Source: Paenibacillus sp. J45TS6 (GTDB lineage: Bacteria; Bacillota; Bacilli; Paenibacillales; Paenibacillaceae). Taken from it: 64,000 nucleotides of DNA. A program made the translations under genes and the position numbers. The notes below the pieces were generated by a model. The model made no database searches, had not been told where the DNA came from, and was given only the letters and a program-made list of their open reading frames with translations. The stretch spans positions 372,001 to 436,000 of the forward strand of contig NZ_BOSJ01000003.1 in the NCBI RefSeq assembly GCF_018403285.1, written 5' to 3'. Each line of letters begins with the position of its first letter. The first letter of the stretch is position 1. Positions 25,204 to 34,710 of this stretch are shown in pieces.

Positions 25204-25295
25204 CATGTAAATAAGAAGACGCGATAACGCGGGTATTTTAAACTGTACTTTTTGTAAGATTTGACTTTAAGAAAAGAGAGAAATACAATAGTTCT

Positions 25296-25592
25296 ATGAT
25301 GATCAAACCATACTCTTCAATGAATGATGTAAAACGGGTTAAAATTTTCAAAGCATTGTCAGAGGTAAAACGTATAGAAATGATTCGATATCTTTATCAC
25401 CACCGGGACAGCAACACGTGTGGTACGATTGGTGAATCGATGGGAATGGATAAATCAAATGTATCTTATCATCTTAAGATTTTATACGAAGCGGATCTAG
25501 TCAGTGTGACACGCATGGGTCAGAATAAGTGCAGTAGTCTTCGAGAAGATACATTTACCGAATTTTTACCGGGTTTCTTGGACAGTTTGTAA
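25296..25592 (+). CDS. ArsR-family transcriptional regulator
   Basis: 98-residue winged-helix protein. The HTH reads CGTIGESMGMDKSNVSYHLKILYEADLVS, the classic ArsR recognition-helix arrangement (SNVSYHL). Only one Cys pair candidate (Cys42, Cys81) is present and no metal-box motif is obvious, so it may sense something other than metal. Starts at 25296 or the next ATG. It sits between the lar operon and an NADP oxidoreductase/aldehyde dehydrogenase pair; which it regulates is not clear. Confidence 0.8.
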   Translation: MMIKPYSSMNDVKRVKIFKALSEVKRIEMIRYLYHHRDSNTCGTIGESMGMDKSNVSYHLKILYEADLVSVTRMGQNKCSSLREDTFTEFLPGFLDSL

Positions 25593-25620
25593 CTCGAATG
25601 TCCAGAAACCCATCATTTTT
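25571..25620 (+). terminator. Intrinsic terminator overlapping the arsR-like stop
   Basis: GGGTTTCTTGGACA (25571-25584) pairs with TGTCCAGAAACCC (25599-25611) with one bulge, then ATCATTTTTT. The stop codon lies in the loop region. Confidence 0.75.
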
Positions 25621-25625
25621 TGATA

Positions 25626-25657
25626 ATACTTTGAAAGTTTTAGAACTATCAAAGTAT
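25626..25657. promoter_or_regulatory. 14-bp palindrome, candidate operator
   Basis: ATACTTTGAAAGTT and AACTATCAAAGTAT around TTAG, one mismatch. It lies in the 164-nt gap upstream of the NADP oxidoreductase gene and could be an operator; nothing shows which protein binds. Confidence 0.4.
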
Positions 25658-25756
25658 AGGCTGCCGATTTATCATCAGCGTTAGATTTCTGATCGAGCGG
25701 GTAATAAGTAAATGTGAAATAATTAAAAAATTATGAAGTAATGGAGTAGTGATCAT

Positions 25757-26773
25757 ATGAATCAGACAACAAAGAATAGACAAGTATTATTAATAAAGCG
25801 TCCGGAAGGGTTGCCTACACCGGGTGATTTTAAATTTACAGATGCAGAAGTACAGCAACCTCAAGAGGGACAAGTTGTCGTAAAAACTTTATATTTATCG
25901 GTAGATCCTTATATGCGCGGCAGAATGAACGATTCGAAATCATATATTCCTCCTTATCAGTTGAATGAAGTAATTAAAGGCGGAGCTGTAGGAGAGATCG
26001 TAGAATCAAAGTCAGATAAGTATAAAGCAGGGGACAAAGTGATCGGTATGCTGGGCTGGCAGCTCTTTAATACAGTAGATGATAGTCAAGTTACCAAGAT
26101 TGATGAATCGATCGCCCCTGTATCTGCTTATTTGAGTGTTCTTGGTCTAACAGGACTTACTGCATACTTTGGGTTACTAGATATTGGTCAACCTAAAGAA
26201 GGAGAAACAGTGGTTGTCTCAGGCGCAGCTGGTTCTGTCGGCATGTTCGTGGGTCAGATCGCTAAAATCAAAGGAGCGCGTGTCGTTGGTATTGCGGGTA
26301 CCGATGAGAAATGTGACTACTTAATGAAAGAGCTGAACTTTGACGCAGCTATCAATTATAAAACGACAGAAAATATCAAACAAGATTTGGAAAAGGCATG
26401 TCCTGATGGTGTCGATGTCTATTTTGATAATGTAGGTGGATCCATTTCAGATGCAGTAATGAGCTTGCTGAATGATCATGCACGGATTCCGTTGTGTGGC
26501 GCAATATCTTCTTACAACAGTACGGATGGAGATGTGGGACCACGTATCCAAAGTCAGTTGATTAAGACCCGTTCTTTGATTAAAGGATTTGTACTTAGCG
26601 ATTATGCAGATCGTCAGTCAGAAGGACTTCAAGAGCTTGGGAAATGGCTGTCTGAAGGAAAACTAAAATACGAAGAGACCGTAGTTGATGGTTTTGATAA
26701 CGTCGTAGAGGCCTTCCTTCAATTGTTTAAAGGGGCGAACTTAGGTAAGATGCTGGTTAAAGTTAGCGAGTAA
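25757..26773 (+). CDS. yfmJ: NADP-dependent oxidoreductase (YfmJ/CurA-type, MDR family)
   Basis: 338 residues of the zinc-less medium-chain reductase family (leukotriene B4 dehydrogenase/quinone-type). Visible are the early SVDPYMRGRM motif that marks this group, VVSGAAGSVGMFVGQIAK for NADP binding, and FDNVGG. Members reduce the activated double bond of alpha,beta-unsaturated aldehydes and ketones, often as detoxification. Followed 39 nt later by an aldehyde dehydrogenase, so the pair may clear reactive carbonyls. Confidence 0.85.
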   Translation: MNQTTKNRQVLLIKRPEGLPTPGDFKFTDAEVQQPQEGQVVVKTLYLSVDPYMRGRMNDSKSYIPPYQLNEVIKGGAVGEIVESKSDKYKAGDKVIGMLGWQLFNTVDDSQVTKIDESIAPVSAYLSVLGLTGLTAYFGLLDIGQPKEGETVVVSGAAGSVGMFVGQIAKIKGARVVGIAGTDEKCDYLMKELNFDAAINYKTTENIKQDLEKACPDGVDVYFDNVGGSISDAVMSLLNDHARIPLCGAISSYNSTDGDVGPRIQSQLIKTRSLIKGFVLSDYADRQSEGLQELGKWLSEGKLKYEETVVDGFDNVVEAFLQLFKGANLGKMLVKVSE

Positions 26774-26812
26774 AATACGAATCATACTAACATATAGAGG
26801 AGAATGTGAGTC

Positions 26813-28117
26813 ATGGAAAATTACAAGAATTTAGCAAAAAGACAGCGGGCATTCTTCAAAACAGGCGTAACTAAACCTATTCAATATCGAATGGATTCAT
26901 TAAATACATTGCAAAACGCGATCAATACAAATGAAAAAGAAATTCTTGCTGCTTTGAGAAAAGACTTGAATAAGTCGGAGGCAGAAGGATATTCTTCCGA
27001 AATTAAACTAGTACTTGAGGAAATTAAGTATTCTTTAGAGAACTTGAAAGCATGGATGGAACCTAAAAATGTAGAAACGCCTGCTTTTATTACAGATGCA
27101 TCCAGCGTAATCTATCCAGAGCCTTACGGTGACGCTTTGATTATTGCTCCATGGAATTATCCGTTCCAGTTGGCTGTTTCTCCTCTAGTGGGAGCTATTG
27201 CGGCAGGTAACTGTGCGGTGCTGAAACCCTCAGAGTTCACTCCAGCGACATCAGGTATCATTTCTAAAATGATCAGAGATAACTTCCCTGAAGAGTATAT
27301 TGCAGTAGTAGAGGGAGAAGTAGAAACAAGTACTGCGCTTTTGAAAGAAAAATTTGATTACATCTTCTTTACAGGAAGCACGAATGTCGGAAAAGTGGTA
27401 ATGGAAGCTGCATCGAAACATTTAACTCCGGTTACTTTGGAACTCGGCGGTAAGAGTCCTTGTATCGTGCATAGTGATGCTGATCTTGATACTGCAGCTA
27501 AGCGGATTGCAAGAGGGAAGTTTCTCAATGCAGGGCAAACCTGTGTTGCTCCAGACTATCTTTTGATTCAGCGTGATGTAAAAGATCAATTTCTCAGCAA
27601 ACTTAAAGAAGCGATTCATGGATTATATGGAGAAGATATTTCCAAAAACCCTGATTTCCCTAAGATCGTAAATGAAAAACAATTTAATCGATTAAGTGCT
27701 TTCTTAGATAATGGTAATTTGTATTTTGGCGGAAGAACAGAGGCTTCTAGACATTTTATTGAGCCAACTATACTTGATCAGATCTCTTGGGATGATTCGA
27801 TTATGCAAGAAGAAATCTTTGGTCCAATTCTTCCAGTGATTGTATATGATGATTTGAACGAGATTATTGAAGAAATTACAAATCGTCCGAAACCGTTAGC
27901 TTTCTATGTTTTCTCTGAGAGCAAAGAAGTACAAGATGAGTTGTTGAGCGGGGTCTCCTTCGGCGGCGGCTGCATCAATGAAACTCTTGCGCACTTAACT
28001 TCGCCTTATCTGCCTTTTGGCGGTGTGGGTGAAAGCGGTATGGGCTCTTATCATGGTAAAGCAAGTTTTGATACATTCACGCATCATAAAAGTGTTTTGA
28101 AACGCAAAGCAGAGTAA
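26813..28117 (+). CDS. Aldehyde dehydrogenase family protein (class 3-like, YwdH-type)
   Basis: 434 residues. Conserved ALDH elements: APWNYPFQL, the NAD site FFTGSTNVGK, catalytic Glu in TLELGGKSP and catalytic Cys in NAGQTCVAPDY, plus EEIFGPILPV and the C-terminal PFGGVGESGMGSYHG. Oxidises aldehydes to acids with NAD(P). The lack of a C-terminal membrane tail is consistent with a soluble form. GAGGAG precedes the ATG. Confidence 0.9.
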   Translation: MENYKNLAKRQRAFFKTGVTKPIQYRMDSLNTLQNAINTNEKEILAALRKDLNKSEAEGYSSEIKLVLEEIKYSLENLKAWMEPKNVETPAFITDASSVIYPEPYGDALIIAPWNYPFQLAVSPLVGAIAAGNCAVLKPSEFTPATSGIISKMIRDNFPEEYIAVVEGEVETSTALLKEKFDYIFFTGSTNVGKVVMEAASKHLTPVTLELGGKSPCIVHSDADLDTAAKRIARGKFLNAGQTCVAPDYLLIQRDVKDQFLSKLKEAIHGLYGEDISKNPDFPKIVNEKQFNRLSAFLDNGNLYFGGRTEASRHFIEPTILDQISWDDSIMQEEIFGPILPVIVYDDLNEIIEEITNRPKPLAFYVFSESKEVQDELLSGVSFGGGCINETLAHLTSPYLPFGGVGESGMGSYHGKASFDTFTHHKSVLKRKAE

Positions 28118-28131
28118 AACAGCGGGTATAG

Positions 28132-28166
28132 AGAATCTCCATCCTTAGGATGGGGATTCTTTTTTA
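28132..28166 (+). terminator. Intrinsic terminator
   Basis: AGAATCTCCATCC / GGATGGGGATTCT stem (one G-T pair) with TTA loop and six T; ends the oxidoreductase-aldehyde dehydrogenase unit. Confidence 0.85.
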
Positions 28167-28296
28167 ATGGAGTCAAAAGGTGTGATGATTGTGGGTGAGA
28201 TATTGTGGAAAGAAGGATAAAATAACGGCGAGTTGCTATTTTATTAGGAACAAGTTAGATTATTCTTTGGTCTAATCATAAGGGGATGATGAATTA

Positions 28297-28848
28297 ATGA
28301 AGAGAATACCACTTAAAATGGTCAGAAAAGACTTACTTGCGATTCCAGAGTACTCACTTCCTGATGGATACCGTATTAGGTTGTTTGAAAAAGGTGATGA
28401 ACATCATTGGGCTCGGGTTGAAACCAGTGTAGGTGAATTTAAAAGTGAAGAAGCTGCGCTGGAGCGTTTTAATAAAGAATTTGGACCCTATCTTGATGAT
28501 ATGACAAAGCGCTGTCTATTTATTGAGAATAAAGAAGGAGAAGTCATTGCTACTACAACAGCCTGGTACGGTGATTTACTAGGTAATGGAGAAATATCAG
28601 GCAGAATTCATTGGGTAGGTGTTACTCCTGAATATCAAGGGCAGAAACTCGCCAAACCGTTACTCAGTGCTGCAATGAATATACTAGCCGATCATCACTC
28701 AAAAGCGTATCTTACCTCCCAAACTACAAGTTATCAAGCAATTAATATGTATTTAAACTATGGATTTGAACCTTTCCTGACCGGTCCAACTTGTGATGAA
28801 GCGTGGTCTTTGTTGGAGGATGTACTGAATCGTAAAATAATAGGGTAA
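28297..28848 (+). CDS. GNAT-family N-acetyltransferase
   Basis: 183 residues. The GNAT motif A region is GRIHWVGVTPEYQGQKLAKPLLSAAM (Q-x-x-x-x-A variant of the usual Q/R-x-x-G-x-G/A), followed by YLTSQTTSYQAINMYLNYGFEP. Ribosome binding site AAGGGG 10 nt upstream. Substrate not predictable. Confidence 0.8.
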   Translation: MKRIPLKMVRKDLLAIPEYSLPDGYRIRLFEKGDEHHWARVETSVGEFKSEEAALERFNKEFGPYLDDMTKRCLFIENKEGEVIATTTAWYGDLLGNGEISGRIHWVGVTPEYQGQKLAKPLLSAAMNILADHHSKAYLTSQTTSYQAINMYLNYGFEPFLTGPTCDEAWSLLEDVLNRKIIG

Positions 28849-28858
28849 GCCTTACAGT

Positions 28859-28913
28859 AACCCGAAAGATAGTCACTTTACAAGAAGAGTGGCAGTCTTT
28901 CGGGTTTATTTTT
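28859..28913 (+). terminator. Intrinsic terminator
   Basis: AACCCGAAAGA / TCTTTCGGGTT stem with an inner AGTCACT/AGTGGC extension, then a T-rich tail. Confidence 0.85.
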
Positions 28914-29063
28914 ATTGAACTTTTAATGAAATCTATGTATCGGCACTTTTCCTTCAGATCCAATCTTCTACGATAAGGCGCAGCCGTGTCATTCGTAACC
29001 TATGAACATAGAATAGATTAATACGAGCGATTAATAGGAGGTAAGCTGAAAGGAGGGAGACTT

Positions 29064-29429
29064 GTGCCATATTCGACGGGTTTAATTTATAATTCTTCAG
29101 GTATAAGCGGGGCAACCCAAATCTTAGTAACGTGTTTAAATGATTCCCCATATATCCCTTCTAATATTGAAATTCAAGTTTTCAAATGGAATGTATCTTT
29201 AACCAGCCGAACACCAATTGGCCTTAATTTAATTCAAGTTCAACCGCTCACGACCAAAACATTACTCTACGCACTTTCAGACGCAGGATATTATGAAGTT
29301 CAAAGTGATTTTTTCAGTGCAACAAGCACCATAACACATGTATATGGTATTGATTCAGCAGGAGGAATCATTCAGCGTGTTCTTCAATCTGAAATGACTT
29401 ATATTGATCAATTTACAATTACTTCTTAG
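29064..29429 (+). CDS. Hypothetical beta-rich protein
   Basis: 121 residues, rich in Ser/Thr/Ile and predicted beta strands, with no signal peptide, membrane segment or recognised motif. GTG start is well supported by AAAGGAGGGAG. It is followed 20 nt later by the Asp-box propeller gene and is probably co-translated with it. Function unknown; a small spore- or surface-associated protein is only a guess. Confidence 0.65.
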   Translation: MPYSTGLIYNSSGISGATQILVTCLNDSPYIPSNIEIQVFKWNVSLTSRTPIGLNLIQVQPLTTKTLLYALSDAGYYEVQSDFFSATSTITHVYGIDSAGGIIQRVLQSEMTYIDQFTITS

Positions 29430-29449
29430 AAAAAGGGAGGGTGAACGAA

Positions 29450-30682
29450 ATGCCAGTGGTTAATATTACTGCGGGACTTGGCGGTACGCAGTTCGAGCCT
29501 TCCATTGCAGTAAATACTTTGAATCCAAATGTTTTATGCGTGGTGGCGGTAGATACAAGTTCGGGACCTACACGAACCGGTTTTTATCGATCAATAGATG
29601 GTGGATTAACATGGACCACTGAGATTCTTCCTCAGCCTGCAGGATACTCAGGAGCAGAAGCGCCTACTATAGATTATACATTTCCTCAAACATTCATTGT
29701 AACTGTACATGTTTTTAATGATTTGAATGACGGTACAATCGTCAGCTATACCTCTTTTGATGACGGTGAAACATGGTCACCACCTGTCTTTGTTCAGCGT
29801 GGCTATGGAACAGTAGTTCACAATGATGAACCATTTATATCCGTAGATCGATCTCCCGGTAGTCCATACCGTGGTAATGCATATGTCGGTTATACGCCGC
29901 TTGCTGGATCTGCGTCTTCTATCTTTGTACAGCGTTCCTTAGACCAAGGATTGAATTGGGAAGCACCAGATCGCATTTCAGATCCTCGAGGATTTCACGA
30001 TCGTGCAGCACTTGCGATTGGTTTTTCTGGGCAAGTCTATGCTGGTTTTATATTAACAGGTCCAATTAACCCAATTGCTTTTTTACGAATTTCATATGAT
30101 GGTGGAGTAACCTATCAACCTCCTGTTCTACGGCAGTCTTCATTCATATCCTCTGTAGTCAAAGCACCTTCTCCATTGCCTGTACCTAATTATAACTTTC
30201 GTGTTCAGACCAATTTAAGTTTAGGTGCGGACATCTCAAATGGTCCATTTAGCGGTAGTGTATATGGCGTTTGGAATGATGCAAGAAATGGTTATACCGA
30301 TATCCTGTTATGCAAATCTCCCGATGGTCTTCTTTGGACGGCGCCGGTTAGTATTACGGGAGCACCTCCAGGTTCACAAAACTTCAGTCCCTCTATTACC
30401 GTGTCGCCATTTACGGGAACCATACGTGTGATTTACTATACGAACCGGATTGACGGATTTCTTCTGGATGTGTTTGTTGCTGAGTCATTTGACGGGGGAG
30501 CTTCCTTTGCGAACCGGCGTGTCACAACGACCTCATTTAATCCGAATGGAATATCTCCGATCCCTACAGACCTTATTGGTGATTATATTACGGCTGCAAC
30601 CATAGCTCCTGATAATCTCGCTGCCGTATGGAATGAGACCACTCTTCCTACAGGGAAAATGGATATTTATTATGGAACCTAA
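29450..30682 (+). CDS. Six-Asp-box (BNR) beta-propeller protein, sialidase-like fold
   Basis: About 410 residues. Six Asp-box motifs are spaced through the chain: SIDGGLTW, SFDDGETW, SLDQGLNW, SYDGGVTY, SPDGLLW and SFDGGASF, consistent with a six-bladed propeller of the sialidase type. The catalytic FRIP-type arginine motif of sialidases is not evident, and there is no signal peptide, so enzymatic sialidase activity is doubtful. ATG 29450 is favoured over GTG 29441 because GGGAGG at 29435-29440 is then 9 nt away. Paired with the preceding beta-rich gene. Confidence 0.75.
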   Translation: MPVVNITAGLGGTQFEPSIAVNTLNPNVLCVVAVDTSSGPTRTGFYRSIDGGLTWTTEILPQPAGYSGAEAPTIDYTFPQTFIVTVHVFNDLNDGTIVSYTSFDDGETWSPPVFVQRGYGTVVHNDEPFISVDRSPGSPYRGNAYVGYTPLAGSASSIFVQRSLDQGLNWEAPDRISDPRGFHDRAALAIGFSGQVYAGFILTGPINPIAFLRISYDGGVTYQPPVLRQSSFISSVVKAPSPLPVPNYNFRVQTNLSLGADISNGPFSGSVYGVWNDARNGYTDILLCKSPDGLLWTAPVSITGAPPGSQNFSPSITVSPFTGTIRVIYYTNRIDGFLLDVFVAESFDGGASFANRRVTTTSFNPNGISPIPTDLIGDYITAATIAPDNLAAVWNETTLPTGKMDIYYGT

Positions 30683-30778
30683 TTTTTGAAAAGGGAGAGC
30701 ATTACAGACTAGAGTAATCGTATTAACATTTGTATATATCTTGTATACAAATGTATACATAAAACAGGAGGGTAATCA

Positions 30779-30982
30779 GTGCGTAACGAACATGGAACTA
30801 ATGAAGAATTAAGGGCTAAAGAAGGTGGGAGACACCGAGACCATGGCCATAACAAAGAAAATATACAAAAAAGAAGTGAAATACAAAAAGGATGCAGAGC
30901 TATGATTGCTTGCATCCTTTTTGTATTTTCCTGCTATTCTGACGTAGCTGCCGGATTCAACGATTTTACGGAATCTCTGTAG
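30779..30982 (+). CDS. Possible small protein whose frame runs through a terminator
   Basis: A GTG start with a strong CAGGAGGG 6 nt upstream opens a 67-codon frame. The first 40 residues are highly charged and His/Gly/Glu-rich (HGTNEELRAKEGGRHRDHGH). The remaining residues come from the terminator hairpin and beyond, reading antisense into the end of the lacI-type gene. There is no stop codon before the hairpin. It may be a decayed gene, or a short leader peptide. Weak as a true gene. Confidence 0.35.
   Translation: MRNEHGTNEELRAKEGGRHRDHGHNKENIQKRSEIQKGCRAMIACILFVFSCYSDVAAGFNDFTESL
30879..30932. terminator. Bidirectional terminator hairpin
   Basis: Perfect 18-bp arms AAATACAAAAAGGATGCA (30879-30896) and TGCATCCTTTTTGTATTT (30911-30928) flank a 14-nt loop; A- and T-rich flanks allow use from both sides. 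It separates the small plus-strand frame and the minus-strand regulator gene. Confidence 0.85.
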
Positions 30983-31962
30983 ATGATTTCACCTTTTACA
31001 ACCAGTCTGCCAAAACGAACATCTGGATGATTGATTTGACGAAGAAGAGACTGAACAGCAGTTTGAGCCATTTGATTGATGTTTACATCAATGGTCGTTA
31101 GATGAGGCTCCGTAAGGGTGGCATAAATATCATTATCAAAACCAACGACGGAGCAATCTTCTGGTACTCGGTGACCCATCTGCTTGAGCTTCTGTACAAC
31201 GGAGTATGCGACTTGGTCACAGTTACATACAAATGCAGTAGGAAGCGGAGAGGGGAGTTCAATGTCAATGTAGGTTCCCTGTTCGTCCCGATCATTAATA
31301 ATCCACTTAGGTTCTAAATGAACGTGATGCTCAAGCAGTGACTTGTAATACCCTAAGAAACGATCCTGAATACTGCTTGTGGAGTAAAGGTTACCGACAT
31401 ATGCAATATCCCGATGTCCTTGTTGGATTAAATAATTCGTAAGTTCATAGGCACCATAGAAATTATCCGTGACTACAGAATCGATACTCGAGTGTTCGTC
31501 ATAAAAATCCAGAAACAGTTTAGGCTGTTCTATGTTCTCAATCACTTCGATATAAGACTTATTAATCTGACCAAGAACGATAAAACCATCTACTTTACGG
31601 TCGTAGTAAATCCTAGGAAGAAGGAGTCCTTCTTCATCAGAACTGCTAAGAATGTGCAAAATTCCGTAATACCCAGTCGCTTCTAAAGACTTTGATATTT
31701 CTTGGTAGACACGTAGATAGAAGGATTGATCAGGCCCCGTAAATCTTTCAGGAATAATGACCCCAATGTTATAGGTTAATCCTTCGCGCATCGTTTTAGC
31801 TGCCATATTCACTCGATATCCAAGTTCACTTGCCAGCTGTTTAATCCGTTCCTTTAGCTCATCACTTACGCCTTCTTTATCATTAAGTGCTTTCGACACC
31901 GTTACGCTACTCACGCCAAGCTGATTCGCTATGTCACGCATAGTGATGTTTTTATTCATCAC
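30934..31962 (-). CDS. LacI-family transcriptional regulator of the mannan locus
   Basis: 342 residues. N-terminal LacI HTH with ITMRDIANQLGVSSVTVSKALN and the hinge ELGYRVNMAAKTMREG, followed by a periplasmic-binding-protein-like sensor domain (about 65-335). AAAGGAG precedes the tandem ATGs. It is next to the GH130/epimerase genes and most probably controls them and the mannanases in response to an imported mannooligosaccharide. Related palindromic candidate operators are at 34520-34539, 34668-34686 and 40267-40284. Confidence 0.88.
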   Translation of the reverse strand: MMNKNITMRDIANQLGVSSVTVSKALNDKEGVSDELKERIKQLASELGYRVNMAAKTMREGLTYNIGVIIPERFTGPDQSFYLRVYQEISKSLEATGYYGILHILSSSDEEGLLLPRIYYDRKVDGFIVLGQINKSYIEVIENIEQPKLFLDFYDEHSSIDSVVTDNFYGAYELTNYLIQQGHRDIAYVGNLYSTSSIQDRFLGYYKSLLEHHVHLEPKWIINDRDEQGTYIDIELPSPLPTAFVCNCDQVAYSVVQKLKQMGHRVPEDCSVVGFDNDIYATLTEPHLTTIDVNINQMAQTAVQSLLRQINHPDVRFGRLVVKGEIIYRDSVKSLNPAATSE

Positions 31963-32122
31963 ATCATCTCATCTCCTTTATTCCCGCGGGTGTAGATTAT
32001 ATATGAAGTAAACTAATGATTTAAAGTAATTAGTTATACGCATGTTAAGTATACCTTCTTCTGGGAAACGAATAAAGAAGATGAATGAAATAATGCAACG
32101 ACAAATATAGTAAAAATCGAGC

Positions 32123-33304
32123 TTATTTCGTTACTTTTAATAATGCTTCATTCTTCCTAATCAATTGTGCACGCTGTGCTGCGGAGCCCAGGGAACGGAA
32201 GGTGTCAGCTGGTGTATTAAATGTATAATCGATCAATTTATCAATGGTTGTTGTTGCCACATGGATACGAGTATCGCTGGATGCATAGTAAATGAACACT
32301 TCTTCCTGATCATTAACAACAGCCCCGTTACAAAATACAACATTTGATACATCTCCGACTCTCTCATCATCATAAGGAGCAAGGAAATGGCCGCCTGGTT
32401 TGGCGATGATTTCTGTAGGGTCCGAAAGACTAGTCGCAAACGTATAGAGCACATAGCGCAGTCCGGCTGCTGTGTTTCTTACTCCATGAGCAATATGAAT
32501 CCAGCCGCGGTCTGTTTTAATTGGTGCAGGACCTTGTCCATTTTTCACTTCATATACGGTATGGTACTGACGCTCGTCAATAATAAATTCTTCATCAATC
32601 ACAGGATTTAAAATGTCTTCACAGTAACCAAAAGCAATACCGCCTCCAGATCCTGTAGAAATAAATCCGTCCTGAGGACGAGTGTAGAACGCGTATTTTC
32701 CATCAACAAATTCAGGGTGGAGAACAACATTACGCTGCTGCGGTGAATTGGTCTTAATATTAGGAAGTCTTGTCCAAGTCTTTAGATCTTGAGTACGTAC
32801 GAATCCAGCTTGTGCAACTGCACTAGATGTATCAAAAGGAGCTGCATCCGGATCTTTTTGTTCAGAACAGTAGATGCCATAAATCCATCCATCCTCATGT
32901 TTCACGAGTCTCATGTCATACATATTGGTCTCGTTCTCATCAATGTCTTCCCACACTAAGGGTTCTCCTACAAAACGAAAATTATCGATACCGTTATCGC
33001 TTTCCGCTAAAGCAAAAATGGATTTACGGTCCAGACCTTCGGTGCGTGATACAAGTACGTATTTACCATCATGATAAATCGCCCCTGGATTCAATGTAGC
33101 ATTAATCCCGAGTCTTTCCATGAAGTAAGGGTTTTGTTCTTCATCCAGATCAAATCTCCAGTGAAGGGGAACGTGATGTCGTGTAAGAACTGGATTTTCA
33201 TATCGATCGTAGATTCCATTGTAAAATTGTTCGTTCACTTTATTTTCTTTATTTAGCAATTCCTCTTGTTTTGCAAGCAGTTCATCATATTTTTTGTGTA
33301 CCAT
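32123..33304 (-). CDS. 4-O-beta-D-mannosyl-D-glucose phosphorylase (GH130_1)
   Basis: 393 residues, the usual length for GH130 subfamily 1. Characteristic segments include [58 protein letters not shown] and [11 protein letters not shown], ending in [15 protein letters not shown]-like sequence. The enzyme phosphorolyses Man-beta-1,4-Glc to mannose-1-phosphate and glucose in the cytosol. The start ATG overlaps the epimerase stop (TAATG), so the two are coupled. The epimerase supplies its substrate from mannobiose. Confidence 0.88.
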   Translation of the reverse strand: MVHKKYDELLAKQEELLNKENKVNEQFYNGIYDRYENPVLTRHHVPLHWRFDLDEEQNPYFMERLGINATLNPGAIYHDGKYVLVSRTEGLDRKSIFALAESDNGIDNFRFVGEPLVWEDIDENETNMYDMRLVKHEDGWIYGIYCSEQKDPDAAPFDTSSAVAQAGFVRTQDLKTWTRLPNIKTNSPQQRNVVLHPEFVDGKYAFYTRPQDGFISTGSGGGIAFGYCEDILNPVIDEEFIIDERQYHTVYEVKNGQGPAPIKTDRGWIHIAHGVRNTAAGLRYVLYTFATSLSDPTEIIAKPGGHFLAPYDDERVGDVSNVVFCNGAVVNDQEEVFIYYASSDTRIHVATTTIDKLIDYTFNTPADTFRSLGSAAQRAQLIRKNEALLKVTK

Positions 33305-34488
33305 TATTTATTCATCCTCTCCATAATTTCTAGACAAAAACGGCTGTTATGATAGGGACACTTCCAAGCCCCAGCGATCTCACGCTGATCATGGCTGCCA
33401 TCTTCCTTAACTGCCCACACCCATTCGCTTCCAGGTCTTGAGTCAATAATATGGTCTTTCGTATATTTCCATAGGTTAGTAACAAGATCTATGAATAATG
33501 GATCATTTGTACGCTGGTAGGCATTGTAGAATCCTACAATAGCCTCAGCCTGTACCCACCATATTCTTGTCGTATCTAAATGATCTTTTTCGCGTTCATT
33601 AGCAAGAGAACCATCGTTTTGAATGGCACTTTTCGCAACGGAATAAGCCAAATCAATTATCATTTTTTTGTGATCGGGATTTTCAGAACCAATAACTTGC
33701 ATAGCGTCATCGATAAGCCAGCTTGCTTCAATATCATGACCGTAAGAAGTAAGGTCAAGTAGAGAATTCCAGTTCTGATCAAAGAAAACATGAAGTCTGC
33801 CAAGCTTTGCGTCAAACATACGGTCGTGAAGGATATGGAGCAGATTTTCAAGTGCAGCTCGAACTCTGCTGTCTGGCCACACACGATAAAGCGTAGTATA
33901 CGCTTCCAAGATATGAATGTGTGTATTCATCGTTATGCTTGCGATGACATTGTTTTCACTTAACATCTCATTAGGCTGTTCCTGCCAACTGCGATTAAAT
34001 TCTTCCTTATAGGCGTTGATCCCAGGATCATAACCTTTTTCTTCTATGAGGAAAAATAGAGACTTTGCAAGTTCCAAAGCTTCTTCATTGCGTAATGCCC
34101 GATAATATTCACTTAAACTATATACGGCAAAAGATTGGTTATAGATATGTTTGCGCGTATCGAGGGGATTACCTTGGTAATCAACAGACCAATATACACC
34201 GCCGAATTCAGAATCAAGAAGTTTCTCTTTCAGGAAACGGAAGGAGTGATGGGCATGATCAGCATACGCCCCAGAGTTTATGTAACGATAAGCAGCTGAG
34301 AAAGACCAAAGAATCCTTGAGTTTGCGATTCCGCCTTTTGCTGCGGTTTTATCTAACTTCAAGCTGTAATCCAGCTCTCCATAATACCCCCCTTGTTCGT
34401 CATCCTTCATGTTTGCCCAGAAAGGAAGAATATGAGATATCCATTCATCTTGAATCTCGGCAGTTAAGGTGTTCAAAGATTCGACCAA
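33304..34488 (-). CDS. Cellobiose/mannobiose 2-epimerase (AGE superfamily)
   Basis: 394 residues with the (alpha/alpha)6-barrel signatures of bacterial cellobiose 2-epimerases: [64 protein letters not shown], and [19 protein letters not shown] at the C-terminus. It converts beta-1,4-mannobiose to mannosylglucose, the substrate of the adjacent GH130_1 enzyme. Initiation is at TTG 34488 with AGAGAGG about 10 nt upstream. Candidate operator A (34520-34539) lies just upstream. Confidence 0.87.
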   Translation of the reverse strand: MVESLNTLTAEIQDEWISHILPFWANMKDDEQGGYYGELDYSLKLDKTAAKGGIANSRILWSFSAAYRYINSGAYADHAHHSFRFLKEKLLDSEFGGVYWSVDYQGNPLDTRKHIYNQSFAVYSLSEYYRALRNEEALELAKSLFFLIEEKGYDPGINAYKEEFNRSWQEQPNEMLSENNVIASITMNTHIHILEAYTTLYRVWPDSRVRAALENLLHILHDRMFDAKLGRLHVFFDQNWNSLLDLTSYGHDIEASWLIDDAMQVIGSENPDHKKMIIDLAYSVAKSAIQNDGSLANEREKDHLDTTRIWWVQAEAIVGFYNAYQRTNDPLFIDLVTNLWKYTKDHIIDSRPGSEWVWAVKEDGSHDQREIAGAWKCPYHNSRFCLEIMERMNK

Positions 34489-34519
34489 AAAGTCACAACC
34501 TCTCTAAAATGAAATTCAT

Positions 34520-34539
34520 TTAAGTAAACGATAACTTAA
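34520..34539. promoter_or_regulatory. Candidate LacI-type operator A
   Basis: TTAAGTAAACGATAACTTAA: 9-nt arms around a central CG with two mismatched positions, located 32 nt upstream of the epimerase start codon. Its form (A/T-rich palindrome with central CG) is that of LacI/GalR sites. Confidence 0.55.
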
Positions 34540-34635
34540 TCAAATATTAAATACCTTTTTAATGCTTGTCAATCATTTAACGGAAATAGATCGGTATAAA
34601 AGAAGGAAAGATAGAAACTAAAATAAGGCTTGACT

Positions 34636-34649
34636 GGAAAGCGTTATCA
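34636..34649. promoter_or_regulatory. cre-like site upstream of the mannan importer
   Basis: GGAAAGCGTTATCA differs from the CcpA consensus TGWAANCGNTNWCA only at the first base. It overlaps a TTGACT (34630-34635) that could be a -35 box, as expected for catabolite repression. Confidence 0.6.
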
Positions 34650-34667
34650 TTATAAACTTTGGTTTGT

Positions 34668-34686
34668 AACTTAATCGTTAACTTAA
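34668..34686. promoter_or_regulatory. Candidate LacI-type operator B
   Basis: AACTTAATCGTTAACTTAA, a near palindrome around TCG, 25 nt upstream of the solute-binding protein start. It shares AACTTAATCG with the site upstream of the second mannanase. Confidence 0.55.
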
Positions 34687-34710
34687 AAACACTTGAAAGG
34701 GGTTATGAAT

